From Holophagales bacterium (GTDB taxonomy: Bacteria > Acidobacteriota > Thermoanaerobaculia > Multivoradales > JAGPDF01): a stretch of 64,000 nucleotides of DNA. The notes under the pieces were generated by a model that saw only the letters and a list, made by a program, of their open reading frames with translations, did not search any database and was not told the origin of the DNA. Below, one piece after another: positions 26,082 through 34,759 of this stretch; positions within the stretch are counted from its first letter, which is position 1, and every line of letters begins with the position of its first letter. A program made the translations under genes and the position numbers. The DNA lies in NCBI GenBank assembly GCA_016699405.1, contig CP064972.1, forward strand, positions 1 to 64,000, given 5' to 3'.

Positions 26082-26974
26082 CGGTACGCCAGTATGCGAC
26101 GCCCCTCGCCTTCAAGCAGGCGCTGGAACAGCGGCTCAGGTCGTCGTCGGCGACCGGCACGGACTTCGGCCGACGCCGGCAGCTGCTCGTGTTCGACCGT
26201 TTCCTCGCGCGACTCGGAAGGGTCGCTGGCGATGCGGTGGCGCTCAAGGGCGGGCTCGTGCTCGAGCTGCGCCTCGAGCGCGCTCGCACGACGAAGGACG
26301 TCGACCTGCGAATGATGGGGTCGCCGGCGGACGTGCTGGAGCTCCTCCAGGAGGCCGGCCGACTCGACCTCGGCGAGCACATGAGGTTCGAGATTCAGCC
26401 GGACGGCGAGCACCCCGAGATCCAGAACGAGGGGATGCGCTACGAGGGCTACCGCTACCGAGCCGAGTGTCGGCTGGCCGGAATGATCTACGGCCGCCCG
26501 TTCGGCGTCGACGTGGCCTTCGGTGATCCGCTGATCGGTGCCCCAGACGTCATCACTGCGGAAGACACGCTTGCCTTCGCCGGCATCGCTCCGCCGGCGA
26601 TCCGCCTCTATCCCGTCGTTACTCACATCGCCGAGAAACTCCACGCGCTTACGATGCCGCGACTGCGCCCGAACACCAGAGTGCGAGATCTTCCGGACAT
26701 CGCGCTGCTCGCAACGACCGGCGAGATCGACGGGAGCCTGCTTCGACAGGCCATCAATAGGACGTTCGAGTTTCGGAGCACGCACGCGGTCCCGGCGGCG
26801 TTGCCGGATCCGCCAGAGTCCTGGGAGGCGCCGTACGCCGCGATGGCAGTGACGGACGCTCTACCGTGGCCAACGCTCGAGCGAGTCGGACAGGCTGTCT
26901 CATCATTCCTGGACCCGCTGCTTCGGTCGGACACAGTTTCCACTTGGAACCCGGGAGACTGGAGATGGTTGTGA
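26078..26974 (+). CDS. abiEii: AbiEii-family nucleotidyltransferase toxin
   Basis: 298-residue toxin of the AbiE type IV system. It carries K57-G58-G59 and the catalytic T72-K73-D74-V-D76 signature of the DNA polymerase-beta fold, plus the later H-I-A-E-K-L-H-A-L motif. Known AbiEii homologues transfer nucleotides, in some cases to tRNA, blocking translation after phage infection or loss of the plasmid. It is the second gene of the pair and overlaps the antitoxin gene. The following STAND-like gene begins 42 bp downstream on the same strand and may be co-transcribed, forming one defence block. Confidence 0.88.
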   Translation: MTVRQYATPLAFKQALEQRLRSSSATGTDFGRRRQLLVFDRFLARLGRVAGDAVALKGGLVLELRLERARTTKDVDLRMMGSPADVLELLQEAGRLDLGEHMRFEIQPDGEHPEIQNEGMRYEGYRYRAECRLAGMIYGRPFGVDVAFGDPLIGAPDVITAEDTLAFAGIAPPAIRLYPVVTHIAEKLHALTMPRLRPNTRVRDLPDIALLATTGEIDGSLLRQAINRTFEFRSTHAVPAALPDPPESWEAPYAAMAVTDALPWPTLERVGQAVSSFLDPLLRSDTVSTWNPGDWRWL

Positions 26975-27015
26975 CAGAAACCCAGAGCCCAGTCCGCCGC
27001 GACGCGAGGTGTTGA

Positions 27016-30000
27016 TTGTCTGATCCCTCTCGCCCGGAACGGACAACGCCCGAATCGGGCCGTCGCGGGGAAAGCCCTTACGCGACGGGCGGAGGTGGTT
27101 TCACCTTCGAGCGTCGTGTTGCGGTGACCTACCTCGCGCGACTCCTTACGGGTGACACCTCTGGTGAGCTGGACGGCCGCTACGTCGAGCGGGTGTCGTT
27201 TCAGCAGGCTCCGGAACACCCCGTCGACGATCTGGTCATCGCAGCTTCACGAGAGTGTGGGACCGATCCTTTGACGCTCGAGGTCGCCGTTCGAAGAGCG
27301 CCTGCGTTCACCACGAGCGACGCGGACACTGAGCACCTCGTCGGCAAGCTGCTTGCCTCGATTCGACTGGCCACGGCCGGGAATGCAGACCGGCGCGTGG
27401 CCATCTGTGTTGCCGGCCCGCAGCCGGCGGCGCGGGAGGTCGAGCAGCTCGCGGGACACGCTCGCCAGCAGGCCAGTGCCCAAGGACTCTTCACCCTGAT
27501 TCGCACGCCCAGCCGATTGTCAAAGAGTGTGCGCGCCCGGCTCCAGCACCTCGTCAACTTGGTGAAGGCGAACCTCTCTGGGAACGGCGAGGGCACGTCC
27601 ATCGAAGCGGTAGAGGCTGCGACCTGGCAGCTACTCAGCCGCCTCCATATCCTCATGCCCCGGCTCGAGACACCGGACGAGTCGGACTGGTCCGAGCTGC
27701 TCAACCGCCTCGAACCATGGTCCCGAGATCAGACGAAATCCGGGGCCGCAGCATTGCGAGATCGCCTTGAATCGCTGGCTGCCTCCTACGCGCCAGCGGC
27801 TGCAGACGTCGGCCTGGCGATCTTGCGGCGGGATGCACATGAGGTACTGCACCTCGAGCAACGCCGTCGCGCAGTTGCGTGGAGGGAGCTGTTCCGCCTC
27901 GACGCCGACGCTCGGAGTGCGGTAAGCAGCGCGCTCGGTGTAGGCGCGGTCGCTGCTCCCGTGCAACTCCCGCGATTGGCCCTCGCCGCGAAGGTGCGTA
28001 GCGAGTTGTCTCCGAGTAGTGGGGTTCTCGTTTCCGGCGAGTCTGGAATAGGGAAGTCCGCGCTGGTACTGGGCGAGCTTGCCGGCGTGGCCAGGTCGGA
28101 TCCGGAGCAGTATGAAGTCGTCTGTCTTAACCTCCGACTCTTGCCGCCGACGATGGCTGAGCTCCGTAGTGCCCTCGGCGCACCGCTGGAAGACCTCCTC
28201 GCCGAGATGTCCGCACCCACGCGCGTACTGGCAATCGACGCCGCAGACGTCACGCTCGAACGCGGCGACCAGCTGCTCGGGCAGCTTCTCCGCGCAGCCC
28301 GAACGGCATGTGTCATGCCGTGGGTCGTGTCCGCTACGGACGGCCGCGGCGCTGTGCATGCCGTGATGCAGCAAGATGCCGGGTCATTTCGCGAGCTGAC
28401 CATCAGCGGGCTCGAAGACGCCGAATTGGAGCAGGTCGCAGGGGCCTTCCCTCAGCTAAGGCGGCTCCTTGACGAGCCCCGAGCAAAGGCACTGCTCCGC
28501 AGGCCGGCAATCCTGGATCTGTTCGTCCGTTCTGGCAGTCACGGCCTGCCACTCAGCGACGCCGACGCGTTCGACATTGTCTGGACGAAGCTGATCCGCA
28601 AGGACGAGCGCACCCTGTCGGGGCTTCCAGATGCCAGGGACCAGGTAATGCGCCAGCTTGCTGCAAACCAGCTGCGCCAGATTGACGCACCGACGACCTA
28701 CCCGTCTCTCGACCCGGCTGCAGTCGCCGGATTGCAGCACGACGGGTTACTGCGGCCTGTCGACCGCTGGAATTCGCTGCCCACCTTCGCTCACGAGCTT
28801 CTCCGCACCTACGCTGTCGCGCGAGTGCTGCTCTCGTCTGCGGATCCTGTCGGCACGCTCATAGCGAGCGGGGTGCCCCGGTGGGCGCTTCCGGCCACCC
28901 GCCTGGCGCTTCAGGTGCAACTCAGCGCGCCGGACACGCTCGACACTCCCTTAGCTGATCGGCTTGTCCGACTGCAGACAGCGATCGATCGCCTTGCGGC
29001 AGCGGGCCATGGTGACCGATGGGCCGACCTTCCTGCCGAGGCAGTGCTTGTTCTTCCGAACGCCCGCGACGTCTTAACCGAAGCTTGGGCAGCTTTAACC
29101 GCTGGTGATGGTTCAGGCCGGCGACGACTGCTGCGGGTGGTCCAACAACGACACGGCCGGTCCGGAATCGTCGACAGGCTTGTTGCTGAGCCGTTGGTCG
29201 ACCTCCTTCTCGTTCACGGGTGGCCGTCGAAGCTGCAGGATGACGTCAGCGAGCTGCTGCGCGGCTGGTTGCGCGGTTTGGTGGTAGCTGGTGAACCCAA
29301 GGGCCATCCGCTTCGCAAGGTTCTACGGGAGAAGCTGGCAGCTCACGTCGCGGCTGGCGATCGTAGCCTCGCTGAGAGTCGCCGGTTGGAGGCGGAGCGG
29401 CTCGCGGCGCGGACGCCAGAGCAGATCGCCAAGGACGAGGAACGAGCTCGTGCTGCGTTCTCCCTTGGCTCGCTCGGCAGTCGGCGCCGCCGCGCGCAAC
29501 GACCGGACGTGCCGCATGAGCTGATCGAAGATGAGCTGTTGGAGCAACTCGCCCTGCTCGGAGCCGATCTTGGCGACGAGGGAGAGGCGCTGTTGCGGCG
29601 GGTAGCTTCGGACGCTCCGCATCACCTTGCCCCGGCCGTCGAGGGGCTGCTAACCGGACACAGCCTGGCTCTCTACGATGCTCGGCTCCTCGGCGACCTG
29701 GTTGAGGCCTACTACATCGACGACTACGACGACGACGGGTACGACGGGATTGCGCGTGACGGCATACGTCACCATCAGCATGGCGGTTTCAACGCGCCCT
29801 TGGCGGCGTTCTACCGCGGTCCCTTTCTGGCACTGTTCCGCGCCGACCTGCGCGTCGGCGTGGCTTGCTTGAACCGACTGTTGAATCACGCGGCGCGAGG
29901 CCGAGCCCGGATTCTCGGGAGCTTCGGCCAGCGTAGCGCGCCAGAGCTGGCCGACCGATTCGCTGTGGAGCTGGACGTCACGGGCGAGCGACGTCGCTTT

Positions 30001-32139
30001 GTCGGCGACGAGCACGTGTGGTTGTGGTACCGAGGCACTGGCGTCGGTCCATACCCATGCATGAGCGCGCTCCAAGCGCTAGAGCTGATCTGCGACGAGT
30101 ACATTCGCGCCGGCGTTCCGATCGACAGGCTAGTCCGGCTCATGTTGCACTCGTGCGAGAACCTGGCGATGCCAGCCCTTGTAGTTGGCATGCTGGTCCG
30201 CCACATTGAGGATGCACGTACCGCTATCGATCCATTTCTTGCCGAGCCGGTCATCTGGCGCCTCGAGTTCGTCCGAAGGGTCCACGAACACTCCGGTCTG
30301 TCGGCTCGTACAGAAGGGATCGCTGCGCCTGACCGTCGCACGTGGACTCTGAGAGAGGCCGCGATGTGGCTCACTCTCAGCGCCGACTCCGATCGTGGCA
30401 AGGTTCTAGAGGCCGTCGGTCGGAGGCTCGTTGCGCGTGCGACGGAACTGGAAGGCGATAGAGCCCAAGGCGAGCCCATGTCAGAGAACTTGGCCGCTGT
30501 GCACGGTTGGGCGGCCAGCTTCGACCGCCGCAACTTCAAGTTTTCAAGAACCGAGCAAGGCGTGCTTGTCGAGCAGGTTCCGAACGAGCAAATCGTCGCT
30601 CGCTTGGCTTCATCGAACACCGACCTTGCCCGCGGCCAGGAAGCCACCAGGCTGATGCTTCGGTACGGGGACCGCTTCGAGCACATCGCAAAGAGGACCC
30701 CCGGCACGTTCGACGAACTCGTCGCCGACATCGCTACAGCCCAGAGTCTCGTAAGTGACCCGCCCAAAGCCGCGCCGGGCCGCCCCTATGACGCTCCCGC
30801 CGCTGTGGCTGCAGCTGCCCTAGAGGCGAAGTTCCGGCTTGGCTGGGGCGTGCCGGAGGACGATCTCGCCTGGGCAGCGGGCCTCCTGGTTGCCCTGCTG
30901 AATATCCTCGCGGAACAGGATGTCTCAGAAGAGGACTACTCCGTTTTCGGACATGGAGCCGACCGTTCCGCTGCGCGGGGGCTCCCGATGCTCTGGCTGC
31001 CGGAAGCGAGCTACCTAAGGGAACGCCTGGCGGCCGAAGAAGGGCTTGACGAGGCTGCTGTCGCGCGCGCTGTCGGATGGCTCATCGAGAAGGGCGCGAA
31101 CGAGTCGCGGCTGTTTCTCGCGCGCGGCTTCGACGAACTCTGGAACACCTCATGCGGCGCGGCGGGGGACGGATGCCACCACGTCGCCTCTCTTCGCATC
31201 ATCGAGGACATTGCTCGCGATTGCCTCATCGGTCCGTGGGACCCGAATCTGCAGCGGAGAGGGCGGCTTCACATCGATGGACCCGTCGCTCCAGAGCTCG
31301 GGCAAGCGGAGCAAGACCGAGTCCTCGTGCCGAGGCTGAGTGCCGCGATTCGCGGCGCCGCGGCCTCGGCAGTGTCGGGCGCTTGTTGTCGTGCCGATGC
31401 GTTGCAGCTGCTCGAAGCTCTCCTCACGGCACACCGCCGTGGTATGCATGAAATCGAGAGCGGATATTTCCACAGTGCCGATGATGCCGCAGTAGCTGCG
31501 CGCGCTGTTCTCGAACTTTCAGCTGTTGGGAACGACGGGCTTCTAATGGCGTTCATTGATGACTACGCAAAGAATCCGCGGCTGCTCAGCGAGTTCCTTC
31601 ATGCGCTTGTCGCGGCGGGTGAAGAGACGCAGCTCCGAGCAGCAGCGGTGTCAAGGCTCTGGCCGTTCATTCTCGAGCGAGTTGTCGACCTTGTGGTGTC
31701 AGGCGCCTGCCCGACCGACGACCACCACTATGGCCGAGCCCCTCTTGCCGCAGTGATCCCAACGCCGTCGTACGAGTCGGGCTACCTTCATCGCGAGTAC
31801 GAGGGCGAACCGATTCTGTGGGCAGATCCGGTAGCGCTGACACCGCAGATTCAGCGGTGGATCCCTTTCGCCGCTGGTCACCGTGAGCCTCTCGATGCGC
31901 TTGTGCAGCTGATCGATCGAGTCCCCTTGAAGCGCCAGCCTGAGGTTGGTTTGGCTTGGATCGAGCAGCTCGTCATGTACTACCCTAAGGGGATTGCGAA
32001 TCGCAGCTTCCAGCTTCCCGGGTGGCTCGAGAAAATCCGGCCGCACCTATCGGCTCCGGCGTTACTAAGTGCGTGGCATCGGATCGTGGATGCTCTCACT
32101 GTCGCCGGGGACGACCGTGTCGCGGCGCTGGCCGACTAG
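27016..32139 (+). CDS. Giant STAND-like NTPase with nuclease-like N-terminus (candidate anti-phage protein)
   Basis: 1707 residues. The N-terminal 150 residues resemble PD-(D/E)XK/Cap4-like effector domains in layout: G-G-G-G-F-T-F-E32-R-R-V-A, then P-V-D71-D72-L-V-I and L-E89-V-A-V-R. The lysine usual after the last acidic residue is absent, so nuclease activity is uncertain. The central P-loop ATPase has Walker A GESGIGKS (341-348) and a Walker B-like RVLAIDAAD (403-411). The remaining about 1200 residues are helical repeats, the usual sensor of STAND proteins such as Avs. Start TTG 27016 follows a GAGG site. It lies right after AbiE, with lower GC than the plasmid backbone. A role as a phage-protein sensor is inference. 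Confidence 0.75.
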   Translation: MSDPSRPERTTPESGRRGESPYATGGGGFTFERRVAVTYLARLLTGDTSGELDGRYVERVSFQQAPEHPVDDLVIAASRECGTDPLTLEVAVRRAPAFTTSDADTEHLVGKLLASIRLATAGNADRRVAICVAGPQPAAREVEQLAGHARQQASAQGLFTLIRTPSRLSKSVRARLQHLVNLVKANLSGNGEGTSIEAVEAATWQLLSRLHILMPRLETPDESDWSELLNRLEPWSRDQTKSGAAALRDRLESLAASYAPAAADVGLAILRRDAHEVLHLEQRRRAVAWRELFRLDADARSAVSSALGVGAVAAPVQLPRLALAAKVRSELSPSSGVLVSGESGIGKSALVLGELAGVARSDPEQYEVVCLNLRLLPPTMAELRSALGAPLEDLLAEMSAPTRVLAIDAADVTLERGDQLLGQLLRAARTACVMPWVVSATDGRGAVHAVMQQDAGSFRELTISGLEDAELEQVAGAFPQLRRLLDEPRAKALLRRPAILDLFVRSGSHGLPLSDADAFDIVWTKLIRKDERTLSGLPDARDQVMRQLAANQLRQIDAPTTYPSLDPAAVAGLQHDGLLRPVDRWNSLPTFAHELLRTYAVARVLLSSADPVGTLIASGVPRWALPATRLALQVQLSAPDTLDTPLADRLVRLQTAIDRLAAAGHGDRWADLPAEAVLVLPNARDVLTEAWAALTAGDGSGRRRLLRVVQQRHGRSGIVDRLVAEPLVDLLLVHGWPSKLQDDVSELLRGWLRGLVVAGEPKGHPLRKVLREKLAAHVAAGDRSLAESRRLEAERLAARTPEQIAKDEERARAAFSLGSLGSRRRRAQRPDVPHELIEDELLEQLALLGADLGDEGEALLRRVASDAPHHLAPAVEGLLTGHSLALYDARLLGDLVEAYYIDDYDDDGYDGIARDGIRHHQHGGFNAPLAAFYRGPFLALFRADLRVGVACLNRLLNHAARGRARILGSFGQRSAPELADRFAVELDVTGERRRFVGDEHVWLWYRGTGVGPYPCMSALQALELICDEYIRAGVPIDRLVRLMLHSCENLAMPALVVGMLVRHIEDARTAIDPFLAEPVIWRLEFVRRVHEHSGLSARTEGIAAPDRRTWTLREAAMWLTLSADSDRGKVLEAVGRRLVARATELEGDRAQGEPMSENLAAVHGWAASFDRRNFKFSRTEQGVLVEQVPNEQIVARLASSNTDLARGQEATRLMLRYGDRFEHIAKRTPGTFDELVADIATAQSLVSDPPKAAPGRPYDAPAAVAAAALEAKFRLGWGVPEDDLAWAAGLLVALLNILAEQDVSEEDYSVFGHGADRSAARGLPMLWLPEASYLRERLAAEEGLDEAAVARAVGWLIEKGANESRLFLARGFDELWNTSCGAAGDGCHHVASLRIIEDIARDCLIGPWDPNLQRRGRLHIDGPVAPELGQAEQDRVLVPRLSAAIRGAAASAVSGACCRADALQLLEALLTAHRRGMHEIESGYFHSADDAAVAARAVLELSAVGNDGLLMAFIDDYAKNPRLLSEFLHALVAAGEETQLRAAAVSRLWPFILERVVDLVVSGACPTDDHHYGRAPLAAVIPTPSYESGYLHREYEGEPILWADPVALTPQIQRWIPFAAGHREPLDALVQLIDRVPLKRQPEVGLAWIEQLVMYYPKGIANRSFQLPGWLEKIRPHLSAPALLSAWHRIVDALTVAGDDRVAALAD

Positions 32140-32519
32140 AGGCGACCCAGCGCAGTCTCTTGTGAGAGCGCGGTCGGCCGGTAGGTCGTGGCTTTCTCTC
32201 AGGATCGTGCGATGCCAACGTTTGCTCGTAGGGCTTGACCTCGGCACGAAGCTCATGAGATTCGGGCCGCGCAGCGACGCCGCCTGAAGCTGGGTTACTC
32301 GTCGGATCCGCTTCCTGCCGGTTCCGATGTCGTAGTTGGACTCCCCGAGTCCGGTCGGCGCTCCTCCCCTCCCTGTCTCCTCGATCCCCTGGCTTCACCC
32401 TAGACCGGCGAGCCGGCCGTCAAGGGTTCCCTGTCGGCGCTTCGCGCCCTTGACGGCTCGTCTCTCTTCGCCGGTCCCTCCCTCGCCGTGGACGACAGCG
32501 ACACGGAAGGGAGGACACC
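32140..32519. other. Non-coding stretch between the STAND gene and the zinc-ribbon gene
   Basis: 380 bp without a convincing reading frame. It contains one hairpin of the GTCAAGG family near its end (32417-32456) and a ribosome site GGGAGG just before 32520. Nothing else was recognised. Confidence 0.5.
32417..32456. repeat. Hairpin repeat, copy A (GTCAAGG family)
   Basis: CCGTCAAGGG (32417-32426) and CCCTTGACGG (32447-32456) are perfect 10-bp arms around a 20-base loop. The same GTCAAGG/CCTTGAC core recurs at 33147-33192 and 35269-35309, and in diverged form at 54571-54623; each copy precedes a plasmid backbone gene. This one is about 65 bp before the zinc-ribbon gene. No T-run follows, so a simple terminator is unlikely. 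Confidence 0.7.
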
Positions 32520-32723
32520 TTGAAGCGCCACCGACTCGTTCGGATCTATCGACCCTCGCAGGAGACCGTCTGCTCGCAGTGCCGACACCCGCTCCGCGTC
32601 GGCGACTACCACCTCGAGCCCGAGGATCGCGGCTCGAAGCGAGTCTGGTGCAGCGAGCGCTGTGCTTGCGTCGCTCGGCAGGCTGGCCACGACCATCCTC
32701 AGGCAATCGAACTGATCCTGTAG
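32520..32723 (+). CDS. Small zinc-finger (treble-clef-like) protein
   Basis: 67-residue protein with C-S-Q-C and, later, C-S-E-R-C-A-C, a spacing like small zinc ribbons or treble clefs. It starts at TTG behind GGGAGG at good spacing, and codon third positions are strongly G/C. It is the first small gene of the backbone segment containing ArdC and SSB. Similar tiny zinc proteins are common on conjugative elements, with unknown function. It could bind nucleic acid. Confidence 0.6.
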   Translation: MKRHRLVRIYRPSQETVCSQCRHPLRVGDYHLEPEDRGSKRVWCSERCACVARQAGHDHPQAIELIL

Positions 32724-32779
32724 GGCGACGTCGAACCGGAGCCGCGCCCTGGCCTCGACGAAGCCGGCGGCGCCGGTAA

Positions 32780-32942
32780 CCGATGAAACTGTGACGGCGC
32801 CCGCCTCGGCTTCTCTGCGGAGAACGCTGGGGAATCGTCCGAGTTGTCCAGATGAAACGGTGACGCCCTCACCGATGAAACTGTGACGCGCCCGCGGCGC
32901 GGGCCGATGAAGCGGTGACGCCGCACCGATGATTCGGCGACG
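32780..32942. repeat. Iteron-like direct repeats, candidate plasmid origin
   Basis: Five copies of a 17-bp unit, consensus CCGATGAAACNGTGACG, start at 32780, 32849, 32872, 32904 and 32926; the fifth is diverged. Three adjacent steps are 23, 32 and 22 bp, close to whole helical turns, as expected of iterons bound by a Rep protein. The region has no gene. A part-copy (CCGATGAAAC on the minus strand, 54535-54544) lies near the other end of the backbone. Alternatives are multiple terminal repeats of an IS21-like element, or a regulator array. Confidence 0.5.
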
Positions 32943-32988
32943 CCACCGGGGGCCAACCCACTGGGCCTGCGTCGTTTGCGCGCCCCTC

Positions 32989-33028
32989 CTGTAGTTCCCT
33001 GTAGAGAAGCCCTGTAGCTCTCCAGTAG
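32989..33028. repeat. Short CTGTAG direct repeats beside the iteron array
   Basis: CTGTAG occurs at 32989, 32999 and 33012, followed by CAGTAGTAG at 33023, with 10-13 bp steps. Together with the adjacent iteron-like array this could belong to an origin of replication (melting or DnaA-trio-like region), but the stretch is short and the idea is speculative. The whole 32724-33286 gap carries no gene. Confidence 0.3.
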
Positions 33029-33105
33029 TAGCCGGCGATCGGCTGCGGAAATCGCGGCTCCAGAACCCGGGACCGGCAAACCTGGATTCCACCTCCCGCT
33101 GCGCT

Positions 33106-33235
33106 CTTCCCCTCAACGCACGAGCAGTCTCATCGGCCGCTGCGGGGCGTCAAGGCCGAGCCCTCCGGGTGGCCTGCGGCCAGCCTTGACGCTTCCTCGC
33201 GGCCTGACTGGCTCTTCAGGTGCGTTGAGGGGAAG
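33106..33235. repeat. 130-bp nested stem-loop upstream of ardC (contains hairpin copy B)
   Basis: Outer arms CTTCCCCTCAACGCAC (33106-33121) and GTGCGTTGAGGGGAAG (33220-33235) are perfectly complementary over 16 bp. Inside, GCGTCAAGGC (33147-33156) and GCCTTGACGC (33183-33192) form a second perfect 10-bp stem, and GGCCGC/GCGGCC segments between the two can extend the fold. The outer arms contain TCAACG and CGTTGA, the half-sites of the palindrome at the ssb and trb promoters. A strong fold as single-stranded DNA or RNA is expected. The core 33151-33188 recurs at 54578-54615 with one mismatch in 38 bases. Confidence 0.7.
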
Positions 33236-33243
33236 CCCTCAGG

Positions 33244-33265
33244 GTTCTCGGAATTTACCGAGAAC
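33244..33265. promoter_or_regulatory. Inverted repeat directly upstream of ardC
   Basis: GTTCTCGG (33244-33251) and CCGAGAAC (33258-33265) are perfect 8-bp arms around AATTTA, 21 bp before the ATG of ardC. The AT-rich centre in a GC-rich context suggests a promoter -10 region with an operator around it. GAGAGGAG serves as ribosome site. Confidence 0.5.
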
Positions 33266-33286
33266 GGCACCGAGAGGAGCGCGGCG

Positions 33287-34228
33287 ATGTCCAAGGTGTA
33301 CGAGGTGATCACCGGCCAGATCGTGGAGCAGTTGGAGCGGGGCGTGGTCCCGTGGGCGCGGCCGTGGAAGGTGGATGGGCTGGCGCCGTCGAACCTGGTT
33401 TCGCGGCGGCCATACCGCGGGATCAACGTCTTCCTGCTCGGCTTCCGCGCGGCGCCGACTCCCTGGTGGCTGACGTTTCGGCAGGCGAAGGCTCTCGGCG
33501 GAGCGGTTCGTGCCGGCGAGAGGTCGACCCCGGTGATCTTCTGGCGCTGGATCGACCGGCGGGGACGCGAGGTCGAAGGGGAAGATGCCGGCGCCCACGA
33601 TGGCGGGCGGCGCGGTGACCGCATCCCGGTCCTGCGGTACTACTCGGTCTTCAATCTCGACCAGACCGAGGGAATCGACCCGGCGAAGGTGCCGTGCACC
33701 GAGGCCTGCGCGATCGCGGAGGTGCCGACTGCCGAGGCGATCGTCGCTAGCTTCCCGGATCCGCCGACCATCGAGCATCGCGCGCAGCCGCGCGCTTTCT
33801 ACCGTCCAGCGACCGACAGCGTGACGATGCCCCCACGCGCCGCCTTCGACCGCACCCAGGGCTACTACTCGACGCTCTTCCACGAGCTGACCCACGCGAC
33901 CGGCCACGTCAAGCGGCTCGCCAGACCGAGCTTCGACAAGAACCACGCGGCGCCGTTCGGGTCGGAGCCGTACGCACGCGAGGAGCTCGTCGCCGAGCTC
34001 GGCGCCGCGTTCCTCTGCGGCGAGGCGGGGATCGCACCCGACATCCCGAACTCCGCGGCCTACATCGACCACTGGCGGCAGCACCTCTCGCGCCATTCGC
34101 GGCTGGTGATCACCGCCGCGCAGCAGGCCCAGCGCGCAGCGGACTACATCCTCGGACGCGCTTCGCGAGGGCCCGAGGAGGTGGCCGCTTCTGAAGAAGC
34201 GGTCGCGACCGACGAAGCCGCCGCTTGA
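33287..34228 (+). CDS. ardC: ArdC-type antirestriction/ssDNA-binding zincin protein
   Basis: 313-residue protein of the ArdC family. The N-terminal ssDNA-binding domain has Y-E-V-I-T-G-Q-I-V-E-Q-L-E-R-G-V-V-P-W and Y-R-G-I-N-V-F-L-L; the C-terminal metallopeptidase-like domain has the zinc motif H199-E-L-T-H203-A-T-G-H and a downstream E-E-L-V-A-E-L-G glutamate. Family members protect incoming plasmid DNA from restriction during conjugation. It is followed by ssb 71 bp later, matching leading-region gene content of conjugative plasmids. The upstream region holds an iteron-like array, a large nested hairpin and a palindrome, suggesting tight or single-strand-dependent expression. Confidence 0.9.
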   Translation: MSKVYEVITGQIVEQLERGVVPWARPWKVDGLAPSNLVSRRPYRGINVFLLGFRAAPTPWWLTFRQAKALGGAVRAGERSTPVIFWRWIDRRGREVEGEDAGAHDGGRRGDRIPVLRYYSVFNLDQTEGIDPAKVPCTEACAIAEVPTAEAIVASFPDPPTIEHRAQPRAFYRPATDSVTMPPRAAFDRTQGYYSTLFHELTHATGHVKRLARPSFDKNHAAPFGSEPYAREELVAELGAAFLCGEAGIAPDIPNSAAYIDHWRQHLSRHSRLVITAAQQAQRAADYILGRASRGPEEVAASEEAVATDEAAA

Positions 34229-34246
34229 CTCGGCGGGGGTGGCCCG

Positions 34247-34286
34247 GTAGCGTCAGGATGTCAACAAACGTTGATAATGACGCTAC
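34247..34286. promoter_or_regulatory. ssb operator: nested inverted repeats with TCAACAAACGTTGA core
   Basis: Outer arms GTAGCGTCA (34247-34255) and TGACGCTAC (34278-34286) are perfect; the 14-bp dyad TCAACAAACGTTGA (34261-34274) lies between them. GATAAT (34273-34278) is a likely -10 overlapped by the dyad. The same 14-bp dyad, as TCAACGGACGTTGA, lies in the trb promoter at 41996-42009, so one regulator probably controls both. The ATG follows at 34300 behind AGAGGAG. Confidence 0.7.
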
Positions 34287-34299
34287 AAGAGGAGACCCC

Positions 34300-34647
34300 A
34301 TGCTGAACAAAGTGCAGCTCATCGGTCACGTCGGACAGGACCCCGAGGTCCGCGCGACGCCGCAGGGGACGAAGGTCGCGGACCTTCGCCTGGCGACGAC
34401 TCGCTACTGGCGCGACGACGAAGGCAACCGCCAGGAGGAGACGGAGTGGCATCGCGTCGTCTTCTGGGGGAAGACCGCCGAGAACGTGGCCTCGGTCCTG
34501 GCGAAGGGCCGGCTCGTCTACGTCGAGGGCCGGATCCAGACGCGCTCCTGGGAAGACGAGAGCGGCAAGCACTTCCGCACCGAAGTAGTCGCGGAGACCT
34601 GGCAGGCCCTCACTCGGGCGCCGGGGACCAGCGAAGCCGCCGCGTAG
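34300..34647 (+). CDS. ssb: Single-stranded DNA-binding protein
   Basis: 115-residue plasmid SSB with the OB-fold typical of bacterial proteins: L-N-K-V-Q-L-I-G-H-V-G-Q-D-P-E-V-R, W-H-R-V-V-F-W-G-K-T-A-E and V-Y-V-E-G-R-I-Q-T-R-S-W. It is much shorter than chromosomal SSBs and lacks the acidic D-D-I-P-F tail that recruits other proteins. ATG 34300 is preferred over upstream starts because of its AGAGGAG site and homology start. Coats transferred single strands during conjugation or replication. A nested palindrome covers the promoter. Confidence 0.93.
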   Translation: MLNKVQLIGHVGQDPEVRATPQGTKVADLRLATTRYWRDDEGNRQEETEWHRVVFWGKTAENVASVLAKGRLVYVEGRIQTRSWEDESGKHFRTEVVAETWQALTRAPGTSEAAA

Positions 34648-34759
34648 GCGAGCGCGATCGGCGGCGGGGAGGTGTGCTCTCCGTCGGCTCGTGCTCCACC
34701 CGCCAACATCGCCCCCGTCTCGCCTCGAGTCGGGGGTCGTTCTCGCCAGGAGGCGCAAT

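Noticed and set aside
32710..32722. GATCCTGT as an IncP-like nic site
   Set aside because: Lies inside the end of the zinc-ribbon gene, lacks flanking inverted repeats and is 3 kb from mobC.
32780..32942. Direct repeats as a CRISPR array
   Set aside because: Repeat unit is 17 bp, spacing is irregular and short, and there are no cas genes.
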